Of a DNA stretch of 64,000 bases, positions 59,662 through 64,000 are shown one piece after another (position 1 is the stretch's first letter; every line of letters starts with the position of its first letter). Source of the stretch: Pilatotrama ljubarskyi. Lineage: Eukaryota; Basidiomycota; Agaricomycetes; Polyporales; Polyporaceae. Location of the stretch: the NCBI GenBank assembly GCA_022385805.1, contig MU277670.1:715102-779101 (forward strand), in the 5' to 3' direction. Under the pieces are notes generated by a model. That model was not told where the DNA came from and did no database searches. It saw only the letters and a program-made list of their open reading frames with translations. The position numbers were made by a program, and so were the translations under genes.

Positions 59662-61382
59662 TCAACCCGAATGAAGACGCACCTGCGCTGAGAGACGCCC
59701 GCCGCCATACGCTGCTGCGTCCACGGACCCCGCGCGCACCGTCTCCTCCGAAGACCGGTCGTACGCGTGGTCCCTCTCCTCGAGCCTCCCCGCGCACGAC
59801 GAGCCTCTCTGCCCTACCGCGCCTCCCGCTCCTGCCCACCCTCCGCACCCGCTCCCCACGCTTACCGTGCGACCTCGTACCCGCCCGGTCTGACAAGAAT
59901 GCGGACACGGACAGCGCGCATCCGCATCCGCGCCCGCACCCGCCCTCGCCTCCACCGACGCCCTCCCTGCAGCGCCGCCCGCCTCGGGACACTCCCACCC
60001 GGTGAGCGAGCGCCGGCCGAGGTTGCTCGTGTGTAGGCCCGCGCGGAACTGCGTGCGCGAGTTGAGCGTGCGTAGCAGGCCGAGGGTGTACACCTTGCCC
60101 GTGAGGATCGCGAAGAAGAGGTCGAGGTGGAGCGCCTGCCCGCTCATCTCGGCCGACGTCGATTCGGGCTGGCCGGTGCCGCCGTGAGAGGAGGCGGCGG
60201 CGGCGGCTGCTTCGGAGGCGCGGGCGTCGCGGATGGAGTAGATGATCGCGGAGGCGAGCGTGCAGGCGGTGGGGAGCGCGGCGGACTCGAAGGTGATGAA
60301 GATGATGTGGTTGAGCGTGCGGTCGAGGTGCCGCAGCCCGGTGCGGTTGCGCCAGAGCGACACGGAGACTGGCGTGGGGAGGCGCGCATGCGGTGAGGAT
60401 GATGATGGGCAGGGCCGACGGGAATGTACTCACGGATGGTGGTGATGGAGACCGCCATGACGAGGGTTCCGTATACCCAGAGCGGATATGCGAATAGGCT
60501 GGCGTGTAGAGGCTTGAGGGAAGTTATTCAGGAAACAGATCACACAAGGGTGGAGGGACGCCGTACGTCTGCATTGCCGTGATCGGCGAAAGGACCGATG
60601 TCCTTGGCGATGCGGATTGTCTGCGTGAAGCATGTGTGGTTAGTACCTGTACGCGTTAAACCGCGGTAGGGGAACGTACGCACCAGAATGACACTCGCAA
60701 TCGTGGTAGTGATCAACAATGCACACAGGAACGCCAATACTGACAGATTTCTTTGGGAGATCTGCGTACAGCAGTGAGTCATCCGCGATGAAGCTAGCCA
60801 TCACGAACTCACCCTATAGCATCGTCTGATCAAGAAGGCTTCGCAGAGCGAGCATATGAGCGCATTACACAGGAACTCCGTGAAATGCAGGCGACTGGAC
60901 CACTGGTGTCCAGTCAGCGTCGCGCAGCGCATGGCAAACAGATACGCACCCAGTGTTTCCCGACGATGGTCTCTACCCATGTCTTGTAGCTCTCTAATAC
61001 AGTTTGCACTCTTGCGAATAAGTTAACAATGCCCTGATTTACTGGGTGTTCGCACGGGCATGGCACTCACAATGAGAAGAAGAGCAGCGCGGCTACATAC
61101 ACGCGTAGTCCCACCGGATCATCGTCCCACCTATGGAAGAATTTCGCGCCCTATGCTGTCACTTCAGGGCCTGCCGGCATAGCAGACTATCCAACACACC
61201 TGTGAGATGATGACCCCTGAAGAATCAGGCGTCAATTGAGTCAATACCCGCAAGATGAATGACATACCTTGACACAGATACTGCAGGAACCCCTGTACAA
61301 GGATCGGCCCAGCGGTAGCCTTGTCCGGCCGGCCGTCCAGAAGACTAGACGAAACTGAGCTCGCACTCGAATTTGAGCTCAT
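59662..61382 (-). CDS. Seven-TM fungal membrane protein of the DUF6534 type
   Basis: Nine exons (61382-61268, 61216-61200, 61150-61071, 61010-60950, 60902-60813, 60761-60684, 60620-60567, 60512-60434, 60368-59662) encode 426 residues. Hydrophobic segments appear in order: GPILVQGFLQYLCQGVII; VYVAALLFFSLVQTV; LHFTEFLCNALICSLCEAF; LSVLAFLCALLITTTIASVI; LFAYPLWVYGTLVMAVSIT; LNHIIFITFESAALPTACTL; and LHLDLFFAILTGKVYTLGLL. The last contains the GKVYTLGLLRTLNSR pattern that closes this family. These resemble GPCR-like proteins expanded in Agaricomycetes, with no proven ligand. A long Gly/Ala/Arg-rich cytosolic tail follows. One exon is only 17 nt long. The start at 61382 is the second of two in-frame Mets. 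Confidence 0.75.
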
Positions 61383-61873
61383 AACAGCAGCTGAGCAATG
61401 CACAGCGAAGGCTAGGACGGTCGACTCGAGAAATGCAAGAAACTACGTCAGCCTCCCTAATCTCACAGATACTGAACGAAGGACCATTGCTCGTCCTCCG
61501 ATGGCTGCCAGCCTCACAGGCGCGGCATCTGCGGCGAGATGCTTCATGGTTGAGGACTGTCCGGACTCGATCATGATGACAGCGCCGGGCGGCATGTCTG
61601 CTATACGTCCGCGCAAATGATCGGGAAAGACGCTACATCGACAGCGGTCTCGATCATGAAATCCCTCCGGCCACGGTGAAACATAGAAGTCAATTATATC
61701 AGAGCTCAACAAGTAGGAGGGACGCGCCTGCGGTACGATATGAGATGACGGAACATACAGTATTCATAGAGCTGTAAGATATAGTCCATCGTGTGTCGAG
61801 ATAGATCGGGCGGCGAGAGCGGCAAGTATATCAGTGAGGAGGAAAACGAGATGGAGCTACGGCGAGACGCAAG
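61383..61873. other. Intergenic, no gene seen
   Basis: Same-strand spacer between the seven-TM gene start and the stop of the coiled-coil/zinc-finger gene. It should hold the promoter of the former. No exon is recognised. Confidence 0.4.
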
Positions 61874-63716
61874 TCAAACCGGCTCGGATTCGGCTGCGCG
61901 TTGCTCGGCCACTCGTTCCTTAAGTATTCCCCACCCGTGTGGATGGACGCTCTCGCAGTGCGCTATGAGCTCCTCCTGGGAGGCGCCGATGAAGGGTTGA
62001 GGTGGTTCCGTTGTGTGTCCGGCCTTATAGCGAGACCTGGAACCACATGGATCAACTATAGAGGATGTAATGAGGAACTAGTATCAACTGACCTGCACAT
62101 GGTGCACCACAGTTTGTTTTCGTCCTCCTCGTCATCTTCGAAGTTGGCTTCGAGACAATCCTCTTCGACCGTAGTCTGCTGGTCCATAGTTACGTCGTCA
62201 CCTGATGCGGACGGAAGTGGAAGGGGTACAGGAAGGGGTGCAGGCTGATTTGGTGTGTTGGCTTCGTGCGATGGCTGCACAGGTAAGGGAGCCATCGGGT
62301 TAGGATGAGGTACGGAAGCTTGAGCAGGATGGGCAGAGGGTTGAAAGTGGTCGGCGGTATGACCTGTGGTAGGCGTCATGGGCGAGGGATACTGCGTGGC
62401 CGGACCTTTGGTAGGAGAAGGAAGAGATTCTGGCGTATGTTCGGTTTTTCGTCGCTTCCTTGCGCCATCCTGGGTCTGTGACTCGTCGTTGGTCAAGTCG
62501 ATGATAGCACCCGCAAGCGAGCTAGGCGTCACATTTTGGGGCTGAACAGGTATCATATGTATGCTCCTTGTGGAGCCAGTCAGAGGCTGCGGGGCAAGCC
62601 CTCTGGGCGGCGCACTTCCTGGCGCGTTGGCGGTAGATGGGCGGCTTGACATAGGTGTCGCTGGGGAAGCCAAACTCAGACCATTGAAGCGATTCAGGGG
62701 CGATGGAGACGCCGAGCTTGGGCCTGCTCCGTTCAGATGGCCTGCCAACGGCGCTGGGGCCGATGTGCGACGGAGGTGAGTAATGGGTGGGGGTGCCGAA
62801 GTGTCAATAGGGGAGAGGGCGGGGTGAGAAGGACGGCGTGCGGGCAAGGGTTGGATCGGACGGTGCTGCGGCTGCTATGTGAGAAGAGGGAGGTAAACCA
62901 AGGCATGCAGAGGAAACTTTGCGGAATCGACCCACCTGAGGGGGCGATTGCCTCATATAAGGATTCAAGTTGGGCGCTGGTGCAGACAAGCTGTTAAGAC
63001 CCGGAGTACAAAGAAACGTGAGTATGCGTACGATGCTCTTGGACCATCTGCTGTGTCGTCGGTGTCGAAACCATTCTTTGATGAGAGACGTGCTGGGGAG
63101 GCCCGGACGGCATCCTCTCGTGCGCGGGCATCACAAGCGCCGCAGGAATGAAACGTGAGAGCTCTTGTCGCAATATCATAACCTCGTTCAACCTGCACCA
63201 CAACTATCTCCAAATCCGTTGCGCCGCATGATGGTAGAGACACGTACGCTGCATGCAATCGGCCCTTGATCTCGTCGCGCTCGGCGGAGAGCGACCGGAC
63301 GTGCTCGTGCAGCTCCGCGAGAGTCCGTTTTTGCTGGTCCACCGGTGCAACAAGCATCTGGATGCGCTGGTCCTGCGCTTGTATGAACTGGGCCAGGCTT
63401 CGGTTGTCTGAGTAGAGCTTCTGGTTGTCGCTCTTGAGCAGCGCGCACTGCTTTTGCAGTTCGCGGAATTCTTGAAGAAGGGTGGGGTAGTAGCCCATTT
63501 CGGCGAAGCACTTGTTCTGCGTCTTCGCGAGAATCGCCATCACCTCCGCATGCAGCTCGACGGGCTCCTCGAGCGTCTTCCTGCTCGACATTGTTAGTCG
63601 GCCAAACTTTCCGGATGAACTATCTCGTACCCCTCTGCTACTGGCGGAGGATCCAGCGCCGCCGGTACCGGGGCGGGCGCCGGCATTGCGTTCTCGACCT
63701 TCATCGCCTCGCTCAT
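61874..63716 (-). CDS. Coiled-coil protein with C-terminal C2H2-like zinc finger, function unknown
   Basis: Six exons (63716-63631, 63580-63248, 63192-63032, 62976-62936, 62874-62093, 62036-61874) encode 521 residues. The order is: a Pro/Ala-rich start; a coiled coil (TLLQEFRELQKQCALLKSDN, AELHEHVRSLSAERDEIKGR); a long Pro/Ser-rich linker with an IIDLTNDE SUMO-interaction-like motif and an RKRRKTE nuclear signal; an acidic patch; and a final finger. The finger is LWCTMCRSRYKAG with EELIAHCESVHPHGW, giving two Cys and two His. A nuclear regulatory role is plausible but unproven. The first intron (63630-63581) ends with a CTAAC branch-point motif close to the acceptor. An alternative start at 63591 inside this intron would also give an open frame. 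Confidence 0.7.
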
Positions 63717-64000
63717 GTCGGGCGCGCTGGTGTGCTCACGATGAAGGTGTTCTGGCCGCGGGCGTGGTGGCGGGCAGGAGGCAAGATGGCAACCCCAGTC
63801 GCGGGCGGAGGGGAGTGTGCGCATGTGCGCGCGAGCAACCCTGCAGCACGATCAGGGACCCCAGGCACTCAGCGTAACGTCAGCGCTGTTTTAGGAAGGC
63901 GGATTGCCATAGAAGGATAGGCAGATACCCCGGAGACCCCACGTCGATCAATGAGGCCTGACACGGCAGGCAAAGGGGGGGGACCCCGGGGAGCTATAGC
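63717..64000. other. Promoter region at window edge
   Basis: 5' flank of the coiled-coil/zinc-finger gene. Nothing else is recognisable, and another gene could begin beyond the edge. Confidence 0.4.

Noticed and set aside
1..64000. tRNA, rRNA and CRISPR arrays
   Set aside because: No cloverleaf with an intact T-arm, no rRNA-like segment and no spaced repeats were seen. CRISPR is not expected in a fungal nuclear genome.

Overview
The window is nuclear DNA of a filamentous basidiomycete, most likely an Agaricomycete of the polypore type. The base composition is GC-rich. Genes are cut by many 50-70 nt GT..AG introns, and nearly every recognisable protein has its closest familiar relatives in wood-decay fungi. 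All gene models were built by hand from reading frame, splice sites and family similarity. For every gene called intact the exon lengths sum to a multiple of three.

Layout: 1-3793 holds the 3' end of a spermidine-synthase-like gene and a BTB/POZ gene. 4212-6950 (minus) is a tandem pair of a membrane-anchored, coiled-coil, cysteine-rich family, one copy intact and one decayed. A 179-bp MITE with TAA target duplications follows (7470-7648). Then come a 2OG-Fe(II) dioxygenase and a short unknown gene. 11527-19586 is an accessory block: an intact 14-exon, 1507-residue transposase-like gene with a ubiquitin-like N-terminus, followed by an unrecognised 559-residue gene. 20388-36187 is ordinary gene-dense chromosome: FIST-domain protein, Vps60 (ESCRT-III), a two-TM protein, aldehyde dehydrogenase, homoserine O-acetyltransferase (Met2), an 891-residue disordered protein, Did2/CHMP1 (ESCRT-III) and a JMJD7-like JmjC protein.

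36188-44059 is sparse, with one gene: a CASTOR-like ACT-domain protein (38606-40857). 44060-63716 is dense again: GH16 beta-glucan synthesis protein (KRE6/SKN1 type), Pex14, two tandem M28 glutamate-carboxypeptidase-like genes (the first a pseudogene, the second intact), an FMN-dependent 2-hydroxyacid oxidase, a DUF6534-type seven-TM protein and a coiled-coil/zinc-finger protein.

There is no operon-like system. Functional links are loose: two ESCRT-III accessory subunits lie 10 kb apart, and an amino-acid theme (Met2, CASTOR-like protein, M28 carboxypeptidases) runs through the window. The most noteworthy items are the ubiquitin-like transposase gene and its neighbour, the fungal CASTOR-like gene, the two tandem pairs that each contain a pseudogene with identifiable lesions, and the MITE.
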